NCBI GenBank assembly: GCA_009829735.1
Contig: CM020619.1
Span: 3,292,590 to 3,356,589, forward strand
Length of the DNA stretch: 64,000 nt
Reading direction: 5' to 3'
DNA from: Pyropia yezoensis
Taxonomy: Eukaryota > Rhodophyta > Bangiophyceae > Bangiales > Bangiaceae
Part shown: piece after piece, positions 41,897 through 51,300 of the stretch
How the letters are laid out: every line of letters starts with the position of its first letter
How positions within the stretch are numbered: position 1 is the stretch's first letter
Made by a program: the position numbers and the translations under genes
Notes under the pieces: generated by a model
What the model was told of the DNA's origin: nothing
Seen by the model: the letters and a program-made list of their open reading frames with translations, nothing else
Database searches by the model: none

Positions 41897-42047
41897 GCGA
41901 GCACGGGAGGGGCGCTCGGGCGACGGGGCACGAAACATCTGACAGGATTGCATTTGCACAGCAAGGAAGGGTGGACAAGCCCGCCGCTGTGTCGTTGCGC
42001 AAAATCGCCCCACCGGGGCCAGACTGCATTGCAATCCCGTGCGACGC

Positions 42048-42061
42048 GTTATGTACATAAC
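42048..42061. promoter_or_regulatory. 14-bp palindrome GTTATGTACATAAC, copy 6
   Basis: Perfect. It has the same 20-bp extension (42,045-42,064) and the same following AGCACGG as copy 5, 165 bp away. Confidence 0.65.
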
Positions 42062-42102
42062 GCGAGCACGGACTCGGCGCGGGTGCTCTGAGACCTCGCG
42101 AT

Positions 42103-42116
42103 GTTATGTACATAAC
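42103..42116. promoter_or_regulatory. 14-bp palindrome GTTATGTACATAAC, copy 7
   Basis: Perfect. It lies 251 bp upstream of the methyltransferase ATG at 42,367. Confidence 0.65.
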
Positions 42117-42366
42117 AAACCCATAGTTCCGATGCTGTAATTCTTTTAAATGTTTGGTAAATGAGTTGGTATTGGACAAATCGGACGAGGTGTTCCCTGT
42201 GCTGGAAGCAAGTTCATTTGTACTTGAGATACGATCAGTGTCAGTCTCCTTGCCGGTCTCCTCTCGGCATCGTCATCGCCGTTCCTCTCCACGTGTACTG
42301 TCCGCACGGTGCGACCTAGGCTGCGTTCTCTTCCGCGATTTGTGGCCCCTCCTCTGCGTCACCACC

Positions 42367-44640
42367 ATGCCGTCAAGGGATTCTGTAGAGGTGGTCAACC
42401 TTGTCACGATCTTCGCAGAGCGTGCCGCGTTGGCGGTTGCGGGAGCAGAGACGTCTTCACCATCTTTGCCGTATCCTTGTGGGGTTGTCGTTTACGTCCT
42501 TGGGACTTTGCGCGATCTGTTTTTCCTCCATTCCCTGGAGGGCAGGGGGGGGCGCTTGCTAGGCTCAGGGACGTGGGTTGATCTTGTCGACTGGTGCGAG
42601 CACCATTGCCAACCTATGGTTGACATGGATCCGGTCTATCTGTGGGACAGAGTGGGCCAACCCAGGCTACATTCCCGCACTCGCTGGCTGCACGATAGCA
42701 TCGCGCACGGGGTCTATGAAGCCGTGTGGGTACTGAAGCGGTTCGTAGCAGTACCGCGTGCTTCCTTCAGTCTTGGTCGGGTACTGCGCTTTGCATCCGG
42801 GTCGCGGTGGCACACAGTGGCAACCGCGAGTGGTACTGTCCCCCGTGCTGGGGCCGAAGACCCCTCGGATGACGAGGACATGCACCGGCAGCGGAACGTT
42901 AGGCTGGTGCCCGTCCCCGCGGACGAGGATGTTGACCTGAGGGTGTGGCAACTGCTGCTTGTACTGGGCGGCGAGGTTGATGGCGTTGCCGAGCTCTGTC
43001 GTTGGGCGTCCCGCCGGCGGTGTCATACGGAAGAGGAGCATGCCCCAGATCGCCCTGTAAGGGGAAGTTGGCGCGCGTGTCCCGGGCTAGCGCAACACCT
43101 GCTGCTTCGCGATGTGCTCGGTGTGGGTGGTCGCGGTACCCCTTTAGACACTGTGGACGACGACGACGACGACCTCTCCACTTTCCGTGCATTTGAGCAC
43201 GTTTTGTCCATGTCGTGTTACTACTGTCTAGAGCAACATCTCCGACGGGCATCCCTGTCCACATGGACTCCACACACGGGCGAGCAGGAAAGGCAGTACG
43301 AGGAGCGTCTAGCCAGCTGTTTGGACGGCGTGGCAGCCCGAATTCGGATTATTGTTCGCGACGTCGTTTCTGGTTGGGATGTCGTGGCGCGCAGTCGGGG
43401 TTTTCGCTCCGCCGAGGTGATGCTGTCTACGCACATGCTGTGGTGTCCGTCTGGGGGCTTCTTCGTGGCGCTGGGGCGGTCATTGGACGCAGAGGATAAC
43501 CTCACATCACCCGACGGACAGGCAGTGGACCTGCACACCAGGAAAGGGCCGGTCCGTGGTGGCACTGTCCCGGTACAACGGCAGAGCGCAGCGTCAGGCC
43601 AGCAGTCGGATGGAAAAGATGATGAGCAGAGGGCGGTGGGGAGGCTGACGCCGCTTGCAGATGCTCAGCTCCGTGCTGCCGCTGGCACCATGCTTGAGCA
43701 CGTACACGTGTGCACCGGCGCACACCGCCTGGGCATTACGGTGACGCGCGGCCTGCTGGGCCGTGGAGGTCGGGGTGACGCGAGCGCCGCGACCCCTGCG
43801 GGCGACGGTGACGACGCAGCCCACACTGGACAGCGGCGTCGTAAGCAGCGCAAGGTCGTGGGCTTCTTGACCGTGGAGGACTACAGGCACCCAGAGTGGG
43901 ACCGCCTGTCTGGCAATGTGCCTAGAGTACTGCGCAGCGTCTTGGCGGGGCTGACTGCGTTTTCAAGCTCCCCCCCCGCTGGCCGCGGGGGTACGGCGCC
44001 TGCGTGGGCGACGGCGTCTACTGTCGCTCGTCGGGGGCTGTCACCTGCGCCCGACCGTTGTGCATCTTCCGCCAGAACGATTGAGTTGGCGTTTCGTGCT
44101 GACTGCAGAGTGGGTGGCTGGATGGCAGAGCAGCAGGTGGTGGGAGGGTGTCGATCAGGGCTGTCAATTGGCCGCGGGGCGTTGTTGTGTGGGGGTGGCC
44201 GGCAGGACCAGCCGTTTCAGCAGCCTCAGCAGCCCGACGGCCCCGGTGATGCTCCGCAGGCTGACCTGGGGGAAGCCTGGGGCGCGCTGGATGATGCCAT
44301 GGGCCAGGTTTGTGCGACCTACGCTTGTGGGTTTGATGACTTGCTCTCGGCTCACGCCACAGATGTGGCGGCGCGGTCCAACGCGTCTCGTCGCATGGGT
44401 GGTGGCGGTGCGCGTGGCATCCACGGGGACGGCAGCGCCGGGGGGCGGGCAACGACAACCTCTACACCGACAGGCGAGCACACCCTCCCCCCGTTTATTA
44501 GTTCTTCGGTACAGCTGGTGCTCTGTAATCCTCCGGACAGCATTCGGGCGGACAGGAGCCCGGAGCAGTCTGCACATGACGTGTTTGCCTCTGACTGTGG
44601 CGTTCTGAGCCCCTGGGACCGTTGGAACCCGGGAGACTGA
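42367..44640 (+). CDS. DNA methyltransferase-SET gene, first long exon (N-terminal region and motif IV)
   Basis: 757 open codons from the first ATG. The N-terminal 600 residues have no recognised domain; they include acidic DDDDDD and several hydrophobic helices. The last 50 residues contain VQLVLCNPPDSIR, with NPPD at about residues 721-724. This resembles catalytic motif IV (D/N/S-P-P-Y/F) of amino-methyltransferases, though Asp replaces the usual aromatic. The stop at 44,638-44,640 is probably inside an intron, because the next methyltransferase motifs resume at about 45,184 in another frame. Assignment to the same gene rests on motif order (IV, then V-VI-like, then QK, then I), as in beta-class enzymes. 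It could instead be a separate gene. Confidence 0.6.
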   Translation: MPSRDSVEVVNLVTIFAERAALAVAGAETSSPSLPYPCGVVVYVLGTLRDLFFLHSLEGRGGRLLGSGTWVDLVDWCEHHCQPMVDMDPVYLWDRVGQPRLHSRTRWLHDSIAHGVYEAVWVLKRFVAVPRASFSLGRVLRFASGSRWHTVATASGTVPRAGAEDPSDDEDMHRQRNVRLVPVPADEDVDLRVWQLLLVLGGEVDGVAELCRWASRRRCHTEEEHAPDRPVRGSWRACPGLAQHLLLRDVLGVGGRGTPLDTVDDDDDDLSTFRAFEHVLSMSCYYCLEQHLRRASLSTWTPHTGEQERQYEERLASCLDGVAARIRIIVRDVVSGWDVVARSRGFRSAEVMLSTHMLWCPSGGFFVALGRSLDAEDNLTSPDGQAVDLHTRKGPVRGGTVPVQRQSAASGQQSDGKDDEQRAVGRLTPLADAQLRAAAGTMLEHVHVCTGAHRLGITVTRGLLGRGGRGDASAATPAGDGDDAAHTGQRRRKQRKVVGFLTVEDYRHPEWDRLSGNVPRVLRSVLAGLTAFSSSPPAGRGGTAPAWATASTVARRGLSPAPDRCASSARTIELAFRADCRVGGWMAEQQVVGGCRSGLSIGRGALLCGGGRQDQPFQQPQQPDGPGDAPQADLGEAWGALDDAMGQVCATYACGFDDLLSAHATDVAARSNASRRMGGGGARGIHGDGSAGGRATTTSTPTGEHTLPPFISSSVQLVLCNPPDSIRADRSPEQSAHDVFASDCGVLSPWDRWNPGD

Positions 44641-45183
44641 CTTGGGACCCGGCTGGCTGCGTTACGTGGAACCACGCGCTGGCCGAGGATCCCTGCATCG
44701 GTGGCCCGGGGCAGTGGCGACACGCCCGGTGCCCTGATTGGTCACCCGGAGCGGTGGACTTGCCGGGTTGGGGCATACTGAACTTCGGGTTACTTGTTTG
44801 ATTTTTCGCATTGGTTTTCCTTGCGTGATTTCGTGTCTTTCCCCTTTTTCCCACTGGGTTTTATTTGGGGATTGACATTTGTGTGTGAGGGGATTTCGCT
44901 TGCTTTTTGTGTGTTGGCCCGGTGAGCGGCCGGTGCCTTGCTGGCACTTGGCCCGCTGGGGGCGCCCTCTGGGGGCCTCGCTCAGGGCCCCTGGAGGGGC
45001 CAGGGGGGGGGAGGTTCTTGAGAGGTGCTCCGGGGTTCTCCCCGGGGCCATCTTGTAAAATCAACAGTACTTTGGGTTCCTTCTCCCTCAGGCTTTTGTC
45101 CTGTTTACCTTTGCCTCGTATCGTGGCGGGCGAGTGGATCAGAAAGGGCTCTTACCTGTTCCTTCCTGGGCCTCGGACTGTAG
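44641..45183. other. Probable intron between methyltransferase exons
   Basis: No coding signal that continues either neighbour. Pyrimidine-rich stretches end in CTCAG near 45,093 and CTGTAG near 45,183, both possible 3' splice sites. Exact boundaries are not decidable. Confidence 0.4.
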
Positions 45184-45567
45184 TCTCTGTGTGTGTGGTT
45201 GTGGTTTCTGGGTCCGGGAATCTGGGTCCCATTACGCTACACTGACGACATGCAGCGTGCCGCCCGATTGTTTCAGACCGTCGTCCGCCCTGGCGGCCAT
45301 GTGCTCATTTTTTGCTCTGCGGTACAGCTGGGTCCGTGGATGGACACGCTCAAGGCGCTCAAGGATATGGATCCGGTGGGGAGGAAGAGCCTGTCGGCGT
45401 TTCGAGTGGACGGCCACCCGCTGGTGGCGATCAAGGACGCACACGCGGTGAACTCGCTGCGGCAGAGCACGGCCAACCTGTCCAAAAAGGTCGAGTTTTT
45501 TGTCCAGGCCACGCGCGCTGGGGTGTCCCGGGAAGAGTGCTACGCCATGGTCAACTACCGTACTTGA
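45184..45567 (+). CDS. DNA methyltransferase, second exon region
   Basis: About 120 codons containing RLFQTVVRPGGHVLIFCSA, the strand-turn-strand found after motif IV in beta-class DNA N4-cytosine/N6-adenine methyltransferases (typical form: LKPGG-LLVF). The remainder, to AMVNYRT, is charged and helical and could be the start of the target-recognition region. The start is approximate (possible acceptor at 45,183). The frame ends in TGA at 45,565, and coding resumes one nucleotide out of frame, either by a very short intron or through a 1-nt sequence error. Confidence 0.6.
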   Translation, partial: SLCVWLWFLGPGIWVPLRYTDDMQRAARLFQTVVRPGGHVLIFCSAVQLGPWMDTLKALKDMDPVGRKSLSAFRVDGHPLVAIKDAHAVNSLRQSTANLSKKVEFFVQATRAGVSREECYAMVNYRT

Positions 45568-45711
45568 AACGCTGTGTGTGCCGTCGCGGTTCCTGGCCCA
45601 CGACAATGTCATTGACAATGTGAGACCGCCACACTTTAAGGAGGTGGTGCTTCGATGGCGGGATGGGTCGCGGCAATGGATACGACCAGAGCAAAAGTGC
45701 CTTGCCCTCAT
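45556..45711 (+). CDS. DNA methyltransferase, exon up to the retrotransposon insertion
   Basis: About 50 codons (PSRFLAHDNVID, FKEVVLRWRDG) ending RPEQKCLALI. This is the conserved (H/R)PxQK-xxL segment that precedes motif I in beta-class DNA methyltransferases. The coding sequence stops abruptly at the LTR. The last two bases of an Ile codon (AT) fall within the CTCAT target duplication and are completed by the C at 55,096. The start boundary is approximate. Confidence 0.7.
45707..45711. repeat. Target-site duplication (left) of chromovirus copy B
   Basis: CTCAT, repeated at 55,091-55,095 directly after the 3' LTR. Confidence 0.95.
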
Positions 45712-46179
45712 TGTGGCAGTATTGACCCCCAGGTAGGGGGCAACACGTGCCATGCAAGGGGCGGCAGGCCACTAGCCTGGTCCGTTCCTCCCCCTGCATT
45801 TGGGTCCATATTCCCTAAGTTCGGGATAGTTAGCTTAGTAGTAAATCCAACTTGGATTTGAGGGTTTTCTGCATTTATCGTCTTGAATTTTCGTGTGGCC
45901 CGGTGGGCAGGTGCTGGGGTGGGAGATTCTGAGTGGCGAGATTCTGAGTGGACCCTGGGGGGATAAGGGGAGGGACAGCGGGGCTTGGCCCTGCGTCCCC
46001 GTCCCGACCAAGAAACTGTTGGACCACACACCATCTTCTTGTTTGTCCGTGGGGGGATTGCCCCACAACAGGGATAGAGTGTGTGCGACTTGCACTTCTT
46101 CCGGTTCCCCCGACACGGGAGGCAGCCCTCGCACACCGCCCCAACTTGGGTACTGTGTGTGCGAGTGGTTTTTGCCACA
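45712..46179 (+). repeat. 5' LTR, copy B (468 bp)
   Basis: TGTGGCAG...TTGCCACA, identical to 54,623-55,090. It differs from the copy A LTRs by one fewer G in an early run and several substitutions. Confidence 0.97.
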
Positions 46180-46181
46180 TT

Positions 46182-46199
46182 TGGTGGAGCAGCAGGGGA
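46182..46199 (+). other. Primer-binding site, copy B
   Basis: TGGTGGAGCAGCAGGGGA, two bases after the LTR, identical to copy A. Confidence 0.65.
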
Positions 46200-46298
46200 C
46201 AGAGGTAAACTTTACCTCCGGGTGCACCCGGGTGTAGGGGGCCCTCTGTCTCAGAGGAACGGTGGACTTGGACCGTGTCATACGGATCGTTAGCCAAC

Positions 46299-48245
46299 AT
46301 GGCTAGCTCGGACCCCCCGTCGTCCGGGGAGTACACGGGTGACGCACGTACTTCAGTGCCTTTGAATACTGGTGAGACACAGGTGGGTTTACCTGGGGTC
46401 GCAGAGGGACTAGAGGTCCCTCAAGCCAGCAGGACTGGAAGTGCGGGCGGGCAACAGGCCACCCCGACTCAGTCGGGAGTTCACTCGGGTGACACTTCTG
46501 ACGTGGGTGGGCCGAAGTCTGGCCACCGCGTGGTATACTCAACGGGAACGTCCCAAGGGGTGAGGACTGTCCCCGCGAGTTCCACTCGGGTTGGAGCCAA
46601 CTTTGGCATGGAGCCATCGCCAACTAGGCTTTCGGAGGACGGCGGACCTCCGTTGGTCGGCGATGGGCTCGCGCCCATGCCCCCGGTTGAGACCCCTGAG
46701 GAACGTGGTTACCCCTCAGGTGGACTCCCGGAGGCGGACCGAGACTCAACTGGAGTCGTCAATCCACTCCTCGCGGAAACTGTCCGTCGGGAGGCGACCA
46801 ATGTGTTGCGGCAGACTTTGCCGGACCTGGTGGTCACGATGACGAATACTATTCTGAATCAGATTGTAGCGAGTTTGCCAGATGGCCTGAATGTCCAGAC
46901 CGGATTGGGGCTTTCGAGCCCACAGGCGCAGGGGGAATCCCTCCCCACGCCTATCTCGGGTCGCCCCGAACTGGGGGCGACACCTGTGACTCCCAACGAG
47001 GGAGCCACACCATACGCGGTGGGGCGTACGCCCTTCACGGGGGAGTTCCCCTCGGAAACGCCGGCGGCTACACCAAGCTCGCCGTACCAGACTACAGGCA
47101 CTGAGGGTGGACTTACCCCAGTGCCACAGCGGCTGTTCCCTCAACGTGAGGTGCCGCCCAAGATCCAGGTAGCCAACCCGGTCTACCAGAGGATCTTTGA
47201 CTGTGAGACCTACGCCCTCCACAACAAGTCGGTGGCGTATGGTCCTGACCAGGCCCGAGCTATGGGCCGTGCCAAGAAGAATGCACTTCATTCTTTTGGG
47301 CACAGAGCGGAGTGGGATGGAACTCCCCCCCTCCGTGTCTTTGAGTTCCTACGTCGTTTCACAAAAGCCTGTGACGACAATGCCATAAGTGAAGGCATGG
47401 CTTTTTACATGCTACAGGAGTTTACGAAGGGAGACCTGCGGACAGAACTTATGTCCGTCATGCCCAGCTCCTCAAGTGGAGGCGCTGGGGAGGTGACGTC
47501 CTATTTGGAGCTCGTCAACTGGTTGTTGAGGGCCATGGTTGATGAAGCGGCGTTGGCTTCTCAAGTCGAGGAGTTTACGCAAGCCCATCAGGAAGAGGCG
47601 GAGGACGAGTTGTCCTTTGCGGAGCGAGTCCGTAAGCTCAACAATCTTTGTGGGTTTCTTCATCCACAAGCTGTGGTGAAGAGTCGGTTTGTGGAAGGAC
47701 TCCACTGGTCAGTCCGGATGGAGACCCGGGAGCATAACACTGCCCGGGCGACCCTGGCCGAGTTGGCTAGGTTCGCCTACCGCAGAGGCGAGGCCTACCG
47801 CAAGTTGCGGGAGGAACAACGCCAGGAGCGTCAGGCCGAGTTGGCCAAGGAACGGGAAGAGGCGCGCCAGGCCAGAGAGTTGCGAGAGGCACGCCGAATC
47901 CGCAAGGAGAGGGTGGTAGCTGCCGTGGGAACTTCCCAAGGTACCTCGTCGTCTTCCCCAGTTGGGAAGACCCCTCCGGGAACTGATCATCGGTGTTGGA
48001 ACTGCAACTCCGATGGTCACTGGGCATATGATTGCCCCAAGTTGAGTAAACGCATCCAACAGCTTGTTAGGAATGCGAGTAAGAAGTCGGCTACGAACGA
48101 AGTGCGTTCACGCCGCGAGGGTGGGTCTCGACCAGTGGTGGCGGTCGCCACACCCTCGACGGAGGGGGCGGACACGTCGTCCTCGGACTCGTCGTCGTCC
48201 CCTTCGCCCTCAGATTCGGACGCCAAGTCGGCGGGAAACGAATGA
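46299..48245 (+). CDS. gag: Gag polyprotein, copy B
   Basis: A 648-aa structural protein, start ATG in CCAACATGG context. It has a disordered Pro/Thr-rich N-terminus, a capsid-like central region, an Arg/Glu-rich helix, one CCHC knuckle (CWNCNSDGHWAYDC from residue 566) and a Ser/Asp tail. It is nearly the same as the copy A gag, with scattered replacements mainly in the disordered parts. The last codons overlap the frameshift site; the stop shares ATGA with the pol ATG. Expected in the cytoplasm as a particle protein that packages the element RNA. Confidence 0.95.
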   Translation: MASSDPPSSGEYTGDARTSVPLNTGETQVGLPGVAEGLEVPQASRTGSAGGQQATPTQSGVHSGDTSDVGGPKSGHRVVYSTGTSQGVRTVPASSTRVGANFGMEPSPTRLSEDGGPPLVGDGLAPMPPVETPEERGYPSGGLPEADRDSTGVVNPLLAETVRREATNVLRQTLPDLVVTMTNTILNQIVASLPDGLNVQTGLGLSSPQAQGESLPTPISGRPELGATPVTPNEGATPYAVGRTPFTGEFPSETPAATPSSPYQTTGTEGGLTPVPQRLFPQREVPPKIQVANPVYQRIFDCETYALHNKSVAYGPDQARAMGRAKKNALHSFGHRAEWDGTPPLRVFEFLRRFTKACDDNAISEGMAFYMLQEFTKGDLRTELMSVMPSSSSGGAGEVTSYLELVNWLLRAMVDEAALASQVEEFTQAHQEEAEDELSFAERVRKLNNLCGFLHPQAVVKSRFVEGLHWSVRMETREHNTARATLAELARFAYRRGEAYRKLREEQRQERQAELAKEREEARQARELREARRIRKERVVAAVGTSQGTSSSSPVGKTPPGTDHRCWNCNSDGHWAYDCPKLSKRIQQLVRNASKKSATNEVRSRREGGSRPVVAVATPSTEGADTSSSDSSSSPSPSDSDAKSAGNE

Positions 48246-48308
48246 CCGTTGGAGCTGGTCGTCCGAAGCTCACAACGGCAGCCTCGGCCAAGTGGGCCAA
48301 GAGGACGA
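48233..48308 (+). promoter_or_regulatory. Programmed -1 frameshift signal, gag-pol, copy B
   Basis: GGGAAAC at 48,233-48,239 is read G GGA AAC in gag. A -1 slip enters the pol frame directly. After a 6-nt spacer, CCGTTGGAGCT (48,246-48,256) pairs with AGCTCACAACGG (48,267-48,278): 11 bp with one bulged A. Loop bases TCGTCC (48,259-48,264) are complementary to GGACGA (48,303-48,308), which would complete an H-type pseudoknot. The pol frame is also open upstream of its ATG, as a frameshift product requires. Reinitiation at ATGA is the alternative. Confidence 0.78.
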
Positions 48309-51300
48309 ACCAACCGTGTCGGATACTGCGGCGACCTAAGGGAGTCCGCCCACCTCGGGTGGGACTTCCCAAGAACGTAAACCCACGTCGGGTCATCGCG
48401 GTGCTGACGGGTGAGAACTTCCAGGTGGCTGGACGGGTGCAACTTGCCCCCGGCCGCGCCTGTTGTGCCCGTATCGTACTTGATACCGGGTCAGGAGCCT
48501 CCTTGATACGCAAGTCGCTATTACCAAAGGGGATGAGGCTCCAACGCTGGAAGTCTAAAGCTGACCATCTGATCGATATCAATGGTGGGGTACTTCCCAT
48601 CGTTGGTGCCGTGACCCTACCAACTCGGTTGGGGACCCATGAGGTCGACGTGACCTATGGTGTAGTTGAGAATATATCGGTACCCCTGCTTCTGGGTACC
48701 CCTTATGTCGTAACACAAGTGCCTTTGATTTGTGGCCCTGAGTACTGGGTCAAGTTGATGAATGGGGAGACTATCCCCATCCTTGGTAAGGGAAAGTCTG
48801 TGGCTCCTGTGACAGTTTCACAGTCGAAGCCTGTTTGTTCTGTGAGGGAAGGGTTTACTGCTACTCTGCGTTTAGCCCGTAAAGTCATGTTGCCCCCCAA
48901 CTCGGTGGCGCACGTGGATGTTGTAACTGATTATGCGGGGAACGGGTTGGTGCACCCTAACCCCCGTCTTGCTCGCAAGCACCAAGTGCATGTTGCCCTT
49001 GGCACGATGGACTCCAAAGCCGGAGTCCCGTGGAGGATCCAGGTGATGAACCTGAGCTCGTCGCCCAAGTTCTTCAAGTCGGGGGCCAAGTTCGGCTATA
49101 TCGACCAACACGAGGGACCGGTAGTAGCGGTCACCCTCAGCGCGGGCGCAAGTAGCGACCCGCAGTCCGGAAAGGAGAAGCATCAAGCCAAGTCGGCCGC
49201 CTCTCCTCGGCCCCAGGTAAACATGGAGGGTGTTCCACCCAGGTTGAGGGTTCAAGTTGAACGCCTCTTGGACCAATATCACAAGTTGTGGGATGGTCAA
49301 TTGGGACTCATGAGAGCTACCCAACACCGGATCGAGTTGAAACCCGGTGCGCCCCCTATACGCCAACAACCGTATAGGGGGGGACCCCGTTCAAGGGCCC
49401 TCGTTAAGGAGCAAGTTGCTCGCATGGAGGCCCTCGATGTGATCGAGGCCAGCAACGCCGAGTGGGCGAGTCCGGTGGTGATCGTCCCCAAAGTTGATGG
49501 GACCCCCCGGTTCTGTATCGACTACCGTAAGCTCAACGAGAGCACGGTGAAGGATAGTTATCCCCTACCTCGGATGGATGACTGTCTGGACTCTCTGGGG
49601 GAGGCAAACGTGTTCTCTACCCTGGACTGTAACGCGGGGTACTGGCAAATTCCCATTGCCCCGGAGGACAGGCATAAAACTACCTTTACCTGTCACTGTG
49701 GTACCTACCAGTGCAAGCGCCTACCGTTTGGCCTGTGTAACGCGCCGGCAACTTTCCAGCGCGCTATGGACATGATTCTGGCCGGAGTACGGTGGCAGAT
49801 CTGTCTCGTGTACCTAGACGATATCATTGTGTTCTCCCGAAGTCCGGAGGAACACATTGGCCATCTTGGCCAGGTGTTCAAGCTACTTGCTGACGCCGGA
49901 GTGTCACTGAAGGCGAGTAAGTGCCACCTCTTCACTCAAGAGGTGGAGTACTTGGGACATGTTGTCCGTCCGGGGCGTCTCAGTGTCAACGAGAAAAACT
50001 TGAGGGCCATCCGCAAGGCTCAGTACCCCCGGACCCAGACCCAGATGAGGAGCTTCCTCGGGATGTGTAACGTGTACCGACGTTTCACTAAGGGCTTCGC
50101 CAAAGTGGCGAAGCCGTTGAATGAGTTAGTGAGCTCAACGCTACCGAAGAACCTGCCTCCCCCAAGTCGGGTGGAGCAGGAATCCTTTGAGACTCTTCGG
50201 GACCTTCTGCTGAAGCCCCCTATCCTGGCTATTCCCAGGTTGGGAGGCCACTACATCCTGGATGTGGACGCTAGCTACGACCAACTTGGTTGTGTGTTGC
50301 TTCAGCAACAGCCGGACAAGGAGTACTTGCCGGTGGGATACTTCAGCAAGGGGCTAAACTCGGCCGAGAAGAACTACGGAGTCACCGAGTTGGAAGGACT
50401 CGCAGTGGTATGGGCGGTGACGTCACTTCGTCACTACCTAGAGGGTGAGAAGTTCCTCATCCGCTGCGACCACCGCGCGTTGCAGTTCATCTTCAAGACG
50501 GACTGTACGAACACTCGTCTCAACCGGTGGAGGGTGCGACTTGCACCCTTCAACTTTGATATTGAGTACCGACCTGGCAGGCAACATGCCCTTGCCGACG
50601 GCCTCTCTCGGGTACCTACCGAGGGACTGGACACCACCCCAGTCGATGAGGACATCCCCATCGTGGGGGTAGTCACGCGCTCGGGTCAGGCGTTGAATCC
50701 CGAGGCGCCAGGGAACAAGAAGTACTTGCCCCTGTCCCTGGACGAAGTAGTGAAGGCCCAGGCCGAGGATCCCTTCTGCAAGTCGCAGAGGGATACCCTG
50801 GATACAGTGGCGGAGACGCGGTTCTTCCTGGGAGACGATGGCCTCCTCATGAGGAGGGGGGTATTCCAGGGGACCGAACAACTTGTCGTCCCCGCATCCC
50901 TCAAGGACAGTATCCTTGAGAGGGAGCATAACGCTCCCACGGGTGGACACCTGGGGTCTAGTAAACTGTACCAGACCCTGAGGACCAGGTACTACTGGCC
51001 GTCCATGGTGGTGGACATCTACAGTTGGGTGGCTGCCTGCACAAGTTGTGCACAGAACCGTCTGATGGAACGGCGGCCTACTACGGCTATGCTATTGTTC
51101 CCGGCCAAGGAGCCCTTCGCCGCGTTGGCGATGGACATCCTTGGGCCACTGCCAGTGACCGAGGAGGGCAACCAGTACCTCCTGGTCATCTGTGACCGCT
51201 TCACGAAACTTACGCGAGCGATCCCACTGGCAGAGATCACGGCCATGTCGGCCGTGTCAGCCTTCCTAGATCACTGGGTTGCCGCGTATGGCATTCCGGA

